Source: Thermoplasmata archaeon (GTDB lineage Archaea; Thermoplasmatota; Thermoplasmata; Thermoplasmatales; Thermoplasmataceae). Taken from it: a DNA stretch of 64,000 nucleotides. A model generated the notes under the pieces. The model was not told where the DNA came from. It did no database searches and saw only the letters and a list, made by a program, of their open reading frames with translations. A program made the translations under genes and the position numbers. The stretch covers positions 1 through 64,000 of the forward strand of contig JAJZXB010000007.1 of assembly GCA_021846395.1 (NCBI GenBank). The letters run 5' to 3'. Position 1 is the first letter of the stretch; every line of letters begins with the position of its first letter. Positions 56,200-64,000 of the stretch are shown one piece after another.

Positions 56200-57495
56200 A
56201 TGGGCAAAGTTTATTTAATCGGTACAGGACCTGGCAATTCCGGCCTATTGACCTCAATGGCCATTGAGATACTGAAAAAAGCAGATGTGGTGGTTTATGA
56301 TCATCTGATAAATCCCGAAATCATGAATGAATTAAAAAGTGGATGCAAACGTATCTATGTGGGAAAAAGGCCATATAAGTCAACCGTAAGGCAGAATCAA
56401 ATAAATAAGGTCCTTATTGACAGTGCAAGTAAATTCAATCTGGTTGCAAGATTGAAGGGGGGAGACCCATTTCTATTTGGCAGGGGCGGTGAGGAAGCGG
56501 AAGTATTATTCGCCCACAAGATAGAATATGAGCTTATCCCGGGGATATCCTCATTAACAGGTGTTCCTGAATACGCTGGAATACCGCTAACACACAGGGA
56601 AGTTAGCCATGGCATTATAGTAGCCACAGGGCACAATGTTGAAAATTTAAACATTCCAGTTCTGGAGAATAAGCTAAAGGACACATACACACTTGTAATT
56701 TTCATGGGATCAAAGCACCTGGATATGATAAGAAATAAATTAATTTTAATGGGGTTTGATAAAAATACGTCCATGGCAGTGGTGGAAAATGGCACATATC
56801 CACATCAGAAGGTTTATACCGGCACACTTGAAAAAATAAACTATGAATATAATGAATATCCTGCATTGCTCATTATCGGCAAGGTTGTTGAATACTATGG
56901 GAAATTTGGAGTAAAAAATAGAAATTTCAAAAAAATTTTAATATTTTATGAAATTGAAAAGATAGATGATGATTTTTTGAACAGTAATTTTAGCGTTCTG
57001 AATATACGTTATTCAGATATTTATTATAATAAAATCGATAAAAAAACCATATCTGGCAGAAACATTGTAATCAACCACAGATATTTGAAACATTTTTTCA
57101 ATTTTTTAAGGGAGAATCATATTGATCTGAGAAATCCAGGCGACATTATCACAGATAAACCTGAATGCCTTGAAAAATATGGTATATTTTCGCATGCTGA
57201 TTTATCAAATTACACAGTCAAGGATGATGATATTTTAGTTGGAATTGACGGCCATCAGGACAGCATCAATATGATGACCCGCAAATGCATAGAAATAAAT
57301 GATTACATAATCGATTTAATTGAACAGTCAGATTACTTAATTTTCGCTGATGAATCCTACAAAATGATCGGCCAGATTGAAAGCTTGTTAAAGTTCAAAA
57401 AAATTTTCATATACGGCCATCAAGGCAATGAATATAACAGCACATTTTACATTAAGGATATATCTGACTTTTTATCAAATATAAGGGGGGATTAA
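56200..57495 (+). CDS. cobA: Uroporphyrinogen-III C-methyltransferase with fused C-terminal domain (possible HemD)
   Basis: The N-terminal 240 residues are SUMT, which makes precorrin-2 from uroporphyrinogen III using two SAM. Motifs: VYLIGTGPGNSGLLTSMAIE, VVYDHLINPEI, RLKGGDPFLFGRGGEEAE, PGISSLTGVPEYAGIPLTHR. The C-terminal 190 residues sit where CobA-HemD fusions carry uroporphyrinogen-III synthase, but no clear HemD motif is seen, so that part is tentative. It opens the corrin cluster; cbiET starts one base after its stop. It begins about 170 bases from the IS630 remnant. Confidence 0.85.
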   Translation: MGKVYLIGTGPGNSGLLTSMAIEILKKADVVVYDHLINPEIMNELKSGCKRIYVGKRPYKSTVRQNQINKVLIDSASKFNLVARLKGGDPFLFGRGGEEAEVLFAHKIEYELIPGISSLTGVPEYAGIPLTHREVSHGIIVATGHNVENLNIPVLENKLKDTYTLVIFMGSKHLDMIRNKLILMGFDKNTSMAVVENGTYPHQKVYTGTLEKINYEYNEYPALLIIGKVVEYYGKFGVKNRNFKKILIFYEIEKIDDDFLNSNFSVLNIRYSDIYYNKIDKKTISGRNIVINHRYLKHFFNFLRENHIDLRNPGDIITDKPECLEKYGIFSHADLSNYTVKDDDILVGIDGHQDSINMMTRKCIEINDYIIDLIEQSDYLIFADESYKMIGQIESLLKFKKIFIYGHQGNEYNSTFYIKDISDFLSNIRGD

Positions 57496-57496
57496 T

Positions 57497-58681
57497 TTGC
57501 AAAGAATAGTCATTATCGGCTCATTTCCGGGATATGGATTCAGTGACCCAGAAATCAAGGAAATGGAAAACAGTGATATAATATTTGCCGGACGCAGAAA
57601 TATGGAATTGATAACTGGCATTCACAGGGAAAAATTCATTATAGGACATTTAAATGAATCCGCTGAACATATTGAGAAATTGCTATCCCAGAATAAAAAA
57701 GTCTTGATTATAGCTTCAGGGGATCCACTGTTTTATGGAATTGGAAAATACGTTGTTAATAAATTTGGGAAAGACAATGTTAAAATTATGCCGCATATTA
57801 GCTCAGTTCAATATGCAATGTCACTCATCAATGAAAGCTATGAAGATTTATATGTGGTTAGCCTGCACGGTAGGCCAATTAAGGGACTTGCCCAGAAGAT
57901 TTTTAACAGGAACAGGGTAATCATATTTACTGATAACACCAATACACCCTCAACTATTGCCCGATATCTGGCAGATTTCAACATATTGAATTACAGTATG
58001 CATGTTTTTGAAAATCTGGGTTACTGGAATCAGAAGATAAAGTCAATTGAAATAATGGACGCAGTGAATGAATCTTTTTCTGAGCTCAATATCATCTATT
58101 TAAGAAGAAAAGATTTCATAAGGAATAATTACAGTGATGAGGAATTCATTAAAATTAACAATAACATAACAAAAAAGGAAATACGTGATATCTCTGTTTC
58201 AGAGATGGAAATACAGGAAAATGACACAGTATGGGACATAGGTTCTGGTTCAGGGTCAATATCTATTCAGGCATGTGCTTTCAACAGGCATGGCAGAATA
58301 TTTTCAATTGAAAAAAATGCAAAATCATATGAAAATATAATCTTAAACATGAAAAAATTTCACTGTGATTTGGATGTTATATATGGTCAGGCTCCGGAAA
58401 TATTGAAGGGCCTTCCGGATCCAGACGCTATATTCATTGGGGGAAGTTCGGGCAAAATTGAAGATATACTTGACACATCCTTTAAAAGGTTGAGGCATGG
58501 TGGGAGACTGGTAATAAATACTGCAACAATGGATAATTTTGTGAGGTCTGTAAACTTTTTTAAAAAAATTGGGAAATCAACAGAAATTATACAGGCAAAT
58601 ATTTCACGGAATAAAAATATAGAAAACAGTATAATGCTGGTTCCACTGCATCAGATATATATAATAAAGGTGATTAAATGA
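57497..58681 (+). CDS. cbiET: Fused precorrin methyltransferase CbiE-CbiT (cobalt-precorrin-6B/7 methylation and decarboxylation)
   Basis: The N-terminal half is a tetrapyrrole methylase (CbiE, C5 methylation): FAGRRNMELITG, IIASGDPLFYGIGKYVVNKF, MPHISSVQYAM and VVSLHGRP. The C-terminal half (from about residue 205) is a class I SAM methyltransferase (CbiT, C15 methylation and C12 decarboxylation) with motif I WDIGSGSGSISIQACAF and IFIGGSSGK. It corresponds to bacterial CobL. The start codon is TTG at 57497 (TTGCAAAGA). Its 3' end overlaps cbiL by 4 bases. Confidence 0.88.
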   Translation: MQRIVIIGSFPGYGFSDPEIKEMENSDIIFAGRRNMELITGIHREKFIIGHLNESAEHIEKLLSQNKKVLIIASGDPLFYGIGKYVVNKFGKDNVKIMPHISSVQYAMSLINESYEDLYVVSLHGRPIKGLAQKIFNRNRVIIFTDNTNTPSTIARYLADFNILNYSMHVFENLGYWNQKIKSIEIMDAVNESFSELNIIYLRRKDFIRNNYSDEEFIKINNNITKKEIRDISVSEMEIQENDTVWDIGSGSGSISIQACAFNRHGRIFSIEKNAKSYENIILNMKKFHCDLDVIYGQAPEILKGLPDPDAIFIGGSSGKIEDILDTSFKRLRHGGRLVINTATMDNFVRSVNFFKKIGKSTEIIQANISRNKNIENSIMLVPLHQIYIIKVIK

Positions 58682-59328
58682 ATTTGCTGAATGTTGTTGG
58701 ACTTGGCCCGGGAGACCCCGAGCTCATTACCATGAAGGGATATAAAATGCTTTTATCGGCTGATATTATATTCTATCCTGAAACCTCTTTGAAGATGGCC
58801 GAAAATATCCTAAAATTTTACAGCATAGACCAGAAAAAGCTATTTCCTTTAAATTTCAACATTAACAGTATGGAATCAAAAACAGATTTTAAAAAATATG
58901 CCAGTATGATAAGTGAAAAGCTGAAAGATGGCTTTAATGTCGTTTATGCGGTTGAGGGAGAGCCTATGCTTTACAGCACGTTTCTTGACATTGTACCATA
59001 TATTGATTTCAACTTTACAGTTATACCCGGTATAAGTTCTGTTAATGGTGGATCGGCAGAGTTAAAGATCAGTCTGGCAACAAAAAATGAGCCCCTGCTA
59101 ATTTTACCCGCCATTAATGATTATAATTACATGAAGAGAATGATAGATTCATTCAGGAATGTTGCAATTATAAAGGTGAAAAAGGCAAAAAACACTCTAA
59201 AAAGGATTTTATCAGAAGGAAGATACAATTACTATATAATCGGAAATGTTACAGGAGAAAATCAGAAAATATACAGGGATATGGATGAAGTTCAGGATTA
59301 TATGGTCATTCTTTTTATATTTCATTGA
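58678..59328 (+). CDS. cbiL: Precorrin-2 / cobalt-factor II C20-methyltransferase
   Basis: Tetrapyrrole methylase that adds the C20 methyl to the CobA product. Signature VVGLGPGDPELITMKGYKML, the YPETSLKMAENIL segment and the C20-specific VEGEPMLYSTFLDIVPYI followed by VIPGISSVNGGSAEL. Length 216 residues. Starts inside the cbiET stop (ATGA overlap). The next cluster gene follows only after a 293-base gap, an unusual break in an otherwise tightly packed set. Confidence 0.88.
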   Translation: MNLLNVVGLGPGDPELITMKGYKMLLSADIIFYPETSLKMAENILKFYSIDQKKLFPLNFNINSMESKTDFKKYASMISEKLKDGFNVVYAVEGEPMLYSTFLDIVPYIDFNFTVIPGISSVNGGSAELKISLATKNEPLLILPAINDYNYMKRMIDSFRNVAIIKVKKAKNTLKRILSEGRYNYYIIGNVTGENQKIYRDMDEVQDYMVILFIFH

Positions 59329-59621
59329 TTAAACAATTAAAATGGAAATATTATCGCCATTTATTCTTTTATAAATGTAGTTGTAGTTTGGTGGAAAGCT
59401 GTTCAACTTCGATCTTTCTGGATAGAGACACAGTGGCATATCCCATGGAAATTGTAGTTTCACTAACATCGGACGGATAAATGCTAACATGGCAGGAGGG
59501 CACAGTTCATTGTATATGGCTCAGGAAGCCTGCATTCTTTATACTGGGTGGATGCCAGAGAGTTGGCAATTTGTTCATTGGGGAAATATTATAAGGATAA
59601 TTAATTTACAGTATTGATAAA
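59329..59621. other. Gap within the corrin cluster, no supported gene
   Basis: A plus-strand frame of about 41 codons from an ATG near 59490 (MAGGHSSLYM...) is rich in Trp and matches no corrin enzyme known to me. It could be a remnant of a lost gene between cbiL and cbiF. No terminator-like hairpin or known riboswitch is recognised. Confidence 0.35.
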
Positions 59622-60377
59622 ATGATACACATCGTTGGGGCTGGCCCGGGAGATCCCGAATTGCTGACAATAAGGGCCAAAAGAATTATTGACAGTGCAG
59701 ATGTAATTCTATTTGCAGATTCACTCGTTAATCAGGATATATTGATCGATTCAAAGGCTAAGGTGATTATTCGAACCTCTGATTTGAATATTGATGAAAT
59801 TAATGGAATGGTGTATGATTATTACATGAAGGGTATGGATATAGCAAGAATACATAGTGGAGATCCGGCAATTTATGGTGCAATAAATGATGAAATCTCA
59901 TTTTATAAAAAAAACAATCTGGATTTTGATATAGTTCCCGGAATACCCTCTTTATTCGCTGCCTCTGCAAAAATTGGAATTGAGCTAACATCTCCGGGCA
60001 CGACACAGACAATTATAATTACCAGAGTACCAAGAAGAACGGAGATATTTGAAAATGAAGACCTTTCTATGCTGGCCGCGCATAAAACATCTATAGCAAT
60101 ATTTTTGAGTGCATCTAATTCAAAAAATGTGGTAAAAAAACTACTTAAAGCGGGATACAGTGAAAACGATTCAGCAATAATTGCTTATAAAATTTCGTGG
60201 CCTGATGAAAAGATTATTTTAACAACTATTGGCAACATTGAAAAATCATTATTTGAAAACAGAATAAACAGGCAGGCTCTTATACTTGTGGGTGGAAATG
60301 TATCAGCCTATTCAGATAAAAAATCATTTTTATACAGTCCTGATTTTACCCATCTGTTCAGAAAATCAACTAAATAA
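59622..60377 (+). CDS. cbiF: Precorrin-4 / cobalt-precorrin-4 C11-methyltransferase
   Basis: Tetrapyrrole methylase acting after ring contraction. Features: HIVGAGPGDPELLTIRAKRI, the CbiF-type LFADSLVNQDIL, ARIHSGDPAIYGAINDEI, DIVPGIPSLFAASAKIGIEL and IIITRVPRRT. Length 251 residues. The enzymes normally between CbiL and CbiF (CbiH, CbiG) and the later ones (CbiD, CbiJ, CbiC, CbiA) are not in the window. The 3' end overlaps the convergent hypothetical gene by 12 bases. Confidence 0.9.
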   Translation: MIHIVGAGPGDPELLTIRAKRIIDSADVILFADSLVNQDILIDSKAKVIIRTSDLNIDEINGMVYDYYMKGMDIARIHSGDPAIYGAINDEISFYKKNNLDFDIVPGIPSLFAASAKIGIELTSPGTTQTIIITRVPRRTEIFENEDLSMLAAHKTSIAIFLSASNSKNVVKKLLKAGYSENDSAIIAYKISWPDEKIILTTIGNIEKSLFENRINRQALILVGGNVSAYSDKKSFLYSPDFTHLFRKSTK

Positions 60378-61433
60378 TATTTTTTTGTATCTTTCTGACT
60401 CATTTTCAAGTGTGTTTATTCTATTTATGATGAAACTTCTTGTTATCTGATCTGCATTGTCGGATGTATCCGGAACATTTTTTACCAGATTTTTCACATA
60501 ATCTGTTGAAAGAAGCCCCTCCATGAAATCATCCACGTTCATTTCCCTCAATATATCTTTACCCTGAAATGTTAAATGCAGAAGTTCACCTTTATTGTCC
60601 TCAACTTCCATTACAATTTTATATAGTTTTTTAAGGGCATTTATAGTTGACTCACGATTAAGATTTTCATAAAGGTCAGGATTGGACACTATATCCACTT
60701 GTTCGATCCCATTGTCAAATTTTATGGCTGTGATCTGAAAATCCACGGATTCAAAAGAAATACGATGCCCATTATCATCACCTGCAAATAATACCGTCAT
60801 TTTATTGCCTTCAATTTCCACATTTTCCAGGCTGTACCTGCCAATATCTTCATTATAAATTTTATCCCTTTCAATTTTTATTGGAATTTCAGCGCCATAT
60901 CCCAGTGATGAAAAATAAGGAGCCTTAAAAAATTCACCCTCAATCAATTCAATTGAAAATGCATATTCTATATCAAGCATGCATGTATAATCTAAAATTA
61001 AATGGATAATACCCTTATTATTGCTCACTCTTATACTTTTTTTCTTTATAATAGAGGTGGTCTGTCTTAAAAATTCACACACATTTTTAGTGGCATTTGC
61101 ATCATCATTTTTTATTCTGGCATCTATTTTTTCATTGTCCATTAGCATCTCTGCTCGTAACCCTGCAAAAAAAAGATCAAGATTTGTGGCGGCGTTTTCA
61201 TTTATTCTTTCGGAATAGGTTTGAAAATTTTTATGGTCAAATTTTTTATCATATGTTTCCATAATATTTCTTATATCACTTTTTATATTTTCCATTTCAT
61301 TTTTTGTATTCTCAATATTGTAACGAATTGTGTCAGCTTCTGCAATATTACTTTTTTTATCAATGATATATGATACGGAGTCAAGCAAATACGAAAATAT
61401 ATTTTTAAGCATTAATTCACCGTTATCTACCAT
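60366..61433 (-). CDS. Uncharacterised protein with N-terminal coiled coil
   Basis: 355 residues, no membrane segments. Residues 30-75 look like a coiled coil (IENTKNEMENIKSDIRNI). The centre is beta-rich (LILDYTCMLDIEYAFSIELI onward) and the C-terminus is helical. No family recognised. It is near a YrhK-like gene that points the other way, with a 246-base AT-rich spacer between them that must hold both promoters. Confidence 0.55.
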   Translation of the reverse strand: MVDNGELMLKNIFSYLLDSVSYIIDKKSNIAEADTIRYNIENTKNEMENIKSDIRNIMETYDKKFDHKNFQTYSERINENAATNLDLFFAGLRAEMLMDNEKIDARIKNDDANATKNVCEFLRQTTSIIKKKSIRVSNNKGIIHLILDYTCMLDIEYAFSIELIEGEFFKAPYFSSLGYGAEIPIKIERDKIYNEDIGRYSLENVEIEGNKMTVLFAGDDNGHRISFESVDFQITAIKFDNGIEQVDIVSNPDLYENLNRESTINALKKLYKIVMEVEDNKGELLHLTFQGKDILREMNVDDFMEGLLSTDYVKNLVKNVPDTSDNADQITRSFIINRINTLENESERYKKILFS

Positions 61434-61679
61434 TATCTCTCTATTAACTTATTGTATAATAAATTATTTAACTTTAATGAGCGAGAAACTCCCTTTATAG
61501 AGGAGAAAAAAGGCATATTAAAAAAAGTATAATAATCGAATCAGTAATCTTATTTTATCTAATATATAATAGGAAAAATACAATCATTTCACGTTTTTAT
61601 TGCCAAACTGAAAGGGTTAGAATTGAGGTTTTATGAAATACCATCAATAATTATTTTAAACATATTTCCATGAAGTATA

Positions 61680-62630
61680 ATGGAAAACGACAACAATATC
61701 CCATCCGCCCTATATTTTTTATATACCCTTCAAAGAAGCCAATATGGCCTTGAACTGAAATGGAAAGATATCAAGGAAACTGTTGTTTACCTTTTCGGCG
61801 AAGGCATACTTGAAAATTTAAAAAAAAATGATATAATAAGCACATATTCTGACGATAACCTGCTGGAAGTAATAAATTTAAATGACGTTGGATATAATAT
61901 TGGAAGACAGGAAAAGGAAAAATTATTTGAAAAAGCAATCAATTTTTTTTCAAAGGACAAGCAGATAGGCGGATTGATGAGAATAATATACCTTTACAGG
62001 AAAATAGCCAGCTTAATTATTGAATCATTAAATCTAAATATCACAATGAGCAACCCTTCCCAGGAAAGCCCATATTTCAAGGTTGCTGTACCATTAATAA
62101 CATCTAATGACTTTTATTATTCCAATGCCTTTGCGGTTTACTCACAAAAAACGTTGAAAGAGGTACAGTTCGATCTAAAAAATTTTGAGGAATACCTTCA
62201 ATACAGCTGGTTTATTCGGATTGTAATACTGATAAAGGATGGTATTTCAGGCAATTACGGGTACTCAAAATCAGTTGAGAATATTGATGCGGGCTATCTT
62301 TCAGGACTTTTAAAATTAATATCAAACGACTATATTTCTGCAATAATGATGCATCTGGATATCTTTTTAAACGACAAAAAAATCAATCAGGCATTAATAA
62401 AAAATGAATATAAAACTATAAGAAAGGAAAAGATTCAACGTTTCTACGACTGGCTGGCAATAGCCAATGACATTGCAGTGGGTTTTGAATTTGTAATCGG
62501 GAGTATATTGTTTTTGCCGCACCATGATGCCACACTTGGTGTATATCTATTTATAATCGGCAGTTCACAATTGCTTATAAGGCCAATAATTCAAATAGCA
62601 AGGAAAGTACAAATATATATTCTCAAATAA
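61680..62630 (+). CDS. Membrane protein with C-terminal YrhK-like domain
   Basis: 316 residues. The N-terminal 240 residues are soluble, helical and unassigned. The last 60 residues contain DWLAIANDIAVGFEFVIGSI, then LFLPHHDATLGVYLFIIGSS and LIRPIIQIARK, two membrane helices with the layout of YrhK-like domains (ND...F-x-x-GS-x-x-FL...G-x-x-LF-x-x-GS). Function of the domain is unknown. Divergent from the coiled-coil gene at 60366. Confidence 0.55.
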   Translation: MENDNNIPSALYFLYTLQRSQYGLELKWKDIKETVVYLFGEGILENLKKNDIISTYSDDNLLEVINLNDVGYNIGRQEKEKLFEKAINFFSKDKQIGGLMRIIYLYRKIASLIIESLNLNITMSNPSQESPYFKVAVPLITSNDFYYSNAFAVYSQKTLKEVQFDLKNFEEYLQYSWFIRIVILIKDGISGNYGYSKSVENIDAGYLSGLLKLISNDYISAIMMHLDIFLNDKKINQALIKNEYKTIRKEKIQRFYDWLAIANDIAVGFEFVIGSILFLPHHDATLGVYLFIIGSSQLLIRPIIQIARKVQIYILK

Positions 62631-62669
62631 TTATAGATAAATTTAATTTTATATTATACATTCCCTTTT

Positions 62670-62912
62670 ATGAGAATTCGTGTTGAAGTAAAATACTTGG
62701 AAAATGTAGAAGATCCGGAAGCTCTTAGCATACAGAGAAATTTATCACTTTTGGGCTATGGAAACATAAACAGGGTTAAAACATACAGGGTTTATGAATT
62801 TGAAACTTCACTTGATGAACATGATTCATTTGAAGAAATAAACACAATTTCTGAAAAAATATTGACCAATCCAGTAATTCAGGAATATAAAATTGAAAAG
62901 ATAAGTGATTAG
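62670..62912 (+). CDS. purS: Phosphoribosylformylglycinamidine synthase subunit PurS
   Basis: Small structural subunit that bridges PurL and PurQ in the FGAM synthase complex (fourth step of purine synthesis). Pattern VEVKYLENVEDPEALSIQRN, then LGYGNINRVKTYRVYEFE and a C-terminal NPVIQEYKIEKIS, as in the family. 80 residues. It ends directly at the PurL start (no gap). Confidence 0.9.
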   Translation: MRIRVEVKYLENVEDPEALSIQRNLSLLGYGNINRVKTYRVYEFETSLDEHDSFEEINTISEKILTNPVIQEYKIEKISD

Positions 62913-64000
62913 ATGTATGATATAATTGGATTTGATGATGAACAACTGAAGGGTGCAGGTATTGACCTGGGCTTGACATTAAGCGAGATGCAATCACTGA
63001 GAGAATATTTTATACATTTTGGCAGAAACCCTGAAGAAATTGAAATACAGGCTGTAGCCCAGGCATGGAGTGAACATTCATGCTATAAAAGTTCAAAAAT
63101 TTATTTAAAAAAATATTTTTCAGATTTAAAATCTGATTATACAATATTAACCATGGAAGATGATGCTGCAGTTGTTTCAATTAATGAGGATTATGCCTAT
63201 GTTGTCAAGATGGAAAGCCACAACCATCCAAGTGCTGTGGAACCATACGGTGGAGCAGCCACTGGAGTTGGTGGCATTATCCGGGATGTTTTATGCATGG
63301 GTGCACAGCCCGCTGTACTTATAGACTCCCTGTATTTTGGCAATCCTGAAAATTCCAGTGGGATTTTAACCGAGCGATTTATAATGAACAGGGTTATTGC
63401 GGGGATCAGAGATTACGGTAACAGGGTCGGCATTCCAACAATAGCAGGATCTGTAGATTTTGATGAATCATACAACACAATTCCGCTGGTCAACGCAGGC
63501 TGTATAGGGATTGTAAAAAAAGATAAAATTGTCAGGAGTTTTGTGAATAAGGTAGGTGATTTGCTTATTGTATGTGGTGGTAGAACAGGAAGAGATGGCA
63601 TTCACGGTGTAAATTTTGCATCCAAAATACTTGATAAAAGCAATGAGGAAAACAAAAATGCAGTCCAGCTTGGGAATCCAATTATAAAGGAGCCATTGAT
63701 TCACGCCGTACTGGAAATTAATGATATGGGAATCATAGACGGCATGAAAGATCTTGGCGGCGGCGGATTCTCCAGCGCAGTAAGCGAAATACTCTATGCC
63801 GGAGGAGTGTCTGCCGAAATTGATCTGGACAGGGTTCTTCTGAAAGATAAAAATATGAAATCCTGGGAAATATGGGTCAGTGAATCACAAGAAAGAATGC
63901 TTCTCGCCCTGAGTGAACAGAACCTGAAAAAAGCTGAGGACATATTCAATAAGTGGGGAATTGAATTTTCTGTTATTGGCAAGACAGTAAGTAATGAAAA
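62913..64000 (+). CDS. purL: Phosphoribosylformylglycinamidine synthase subunit PurL (3' end outside window)
   Basis: ATP-dependent catalytic subunit. The start ATG follows the purS stop without a gap. Visible motifs: VAQAWSEHSCYKSSKIYLK, MESHNHPSAVEPYGGAATGV, GGIIRDVLCMGAQP, FVNKVGDLLIVCGGRTGRDG and DLGGGGFSSAVSE. The frame runs uninterrupted to the window edge (about 362 codons), roughly half the expected length of a small PurL. Glutaminase PurQ is not visible; it may follow downstream or lie elsewhere. Confidence 0.95.
   Translation, partial: MYDIIGFDDEQLKGAGIDLGLTLSEMQSLREYFIHFGRNPEEIEIQAVAQAWSEHSCYKSSKIYLKKYFSDLKSDYTILTMEDDAAVVSINEDYAYVVKMESHNHPSAVEPYGGAATGVGGIIRDVLCMGAQPAVLIDSLYFGNPENSSGILTERFIMNRVIAGIRDYGNRVGIPTIAGSVDFDESYNTIPLVNAGCIGIVKKDKIVRSFVNKVGDLLIVCGGRTGRDGIHGVNFASKILDKSNEENKNAVQLGNPIIKEPLIHAVLEINDMGIIDGMKDLGGGGFSSAVSEILYAGGVSAEIDLDRVLLKDKNMKSWEIWVSESQERMLLALSEQNLKKAEDIFNKWGIEFSVIGKTVSNE

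Noticed and set aside
59490-59615. 41-codon frame in the corrin gap
   Set aside because: Too short and unlike any corrin enzyme; noted only as part of the gap.
59329-59621. Cobalamin riboswitch in the corrin cluster
   Set aside because: No B12-box-like conserved core was recognised, and such riboswitches are rare in this lineage.

Overview
The window is AT-rich archaeal DNA, most likely from an acidophilic member of the Thermoplasmatales (Picrophilus / Ferroplasma / Acidiplasma-like). This rests on archaeal PCNA, SRP54, RNase Z and archaeal-type riboflavin synthase, a geranylgeranyl reductase of ether-lipid synthesis, a tricorn-interacting-factor aminopeptidase, a thermopsin-family acid protease and two archaeal tRNA genes. 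No species can be fixed from the sequence alone.

Layout. 1-0.7 kb: the 3' end of a tnpB (IS200/IS605 group) inserted into a periplasmic-binding-like gene. 0.8-7.1 kb: a plus-strand block of carA-carB, nth, ferredoxin and geranylgeranyl reductase. 7.1-15 kb: SRP54, an epimerase-like protein, a ribbon-helix-helix protein, a DUF1805 protein, RNase Z, an SRPBCC protein, an intact IS4-superfamily element with terminal repeats and target duplication, and phosphoglycerate mutase. 15.3-17 kb: a graveyard of transposon remnants, including two tnpB 3' fragments, a GC-rich structured block and a DDE transposase tail. 17-21.7 kb: ahcY and a riboflavin locus (pyrimidine reductase, amidohydrolase, ribB, ribC, ribH). 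21.7-35 kb: tRNA-Arg, PCNA, glutamate dehydrogenase, tRNA-Gly, an amino-acid permease, an M48-like protein without its zinc ligands, an Alba-like small protein, GluRS, a Nog1-type GTPase, prephenate dehydratase, a radical SAM protein, a SpoIIM-like protein and a CLC channel with an apparent frameshift. 35-50.5 kb: a 1699-residue Lhr-type helicase, the tricorn-interacting aminopeptidase, a LutB/LutA pair, hisC, and an overlapping serS-mscS-thermopsin run. 50.6-56 kb: a MoxR ATPase / VWA pair, a fresh IS256-family insertion and a decayed IS630-family transposase. 56.2-60.4 kb: four corrin-ring genes (cobA fusion, cbiE-cbiT fusion, cbiL, cbiF). 60.4-64 kb: two poorly known genes, then purS and the start of purL.

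How the parts fit. Most of the window is housekeeping: pyrimidine/arginine precursor supply (carAB), purine synthesis (purSL), riboflavin, part of cobalamin synthesis, amino-acid synthesis (pheA, hisC), translation (gltX, serS, SRP54, two tRNAs) and peptide catabolism (thermopsin outside, permease, tricorn factor and glutamate dehydrogenase inside). The accessory content is nearly all mobile DNA. At least four transposon types are present, from apparently intact (IS4-superfamily at 12.2 kb, IS256 at 53.4 kb) to badly decayed.

The most interesting leads are: (i) an uncharacterised amidohydrolase inside the riboflavin locus, a candidate for a pathway step whose archaeal enzyme is, to my knowledge, unassigned; (ii) two diverged copies of an IS605-type right end with a conserved terminal hairpin, candidate TnpB guide RNA scaffolds; (iii) a catalytically dead M48-like membrane protein; (iv) the oversized Lhr helicase; (v) an IS256 transposase whose ribosome binding site sits in a hairpin. 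All calls are from reading translations and sequence by eye; no database search was run.
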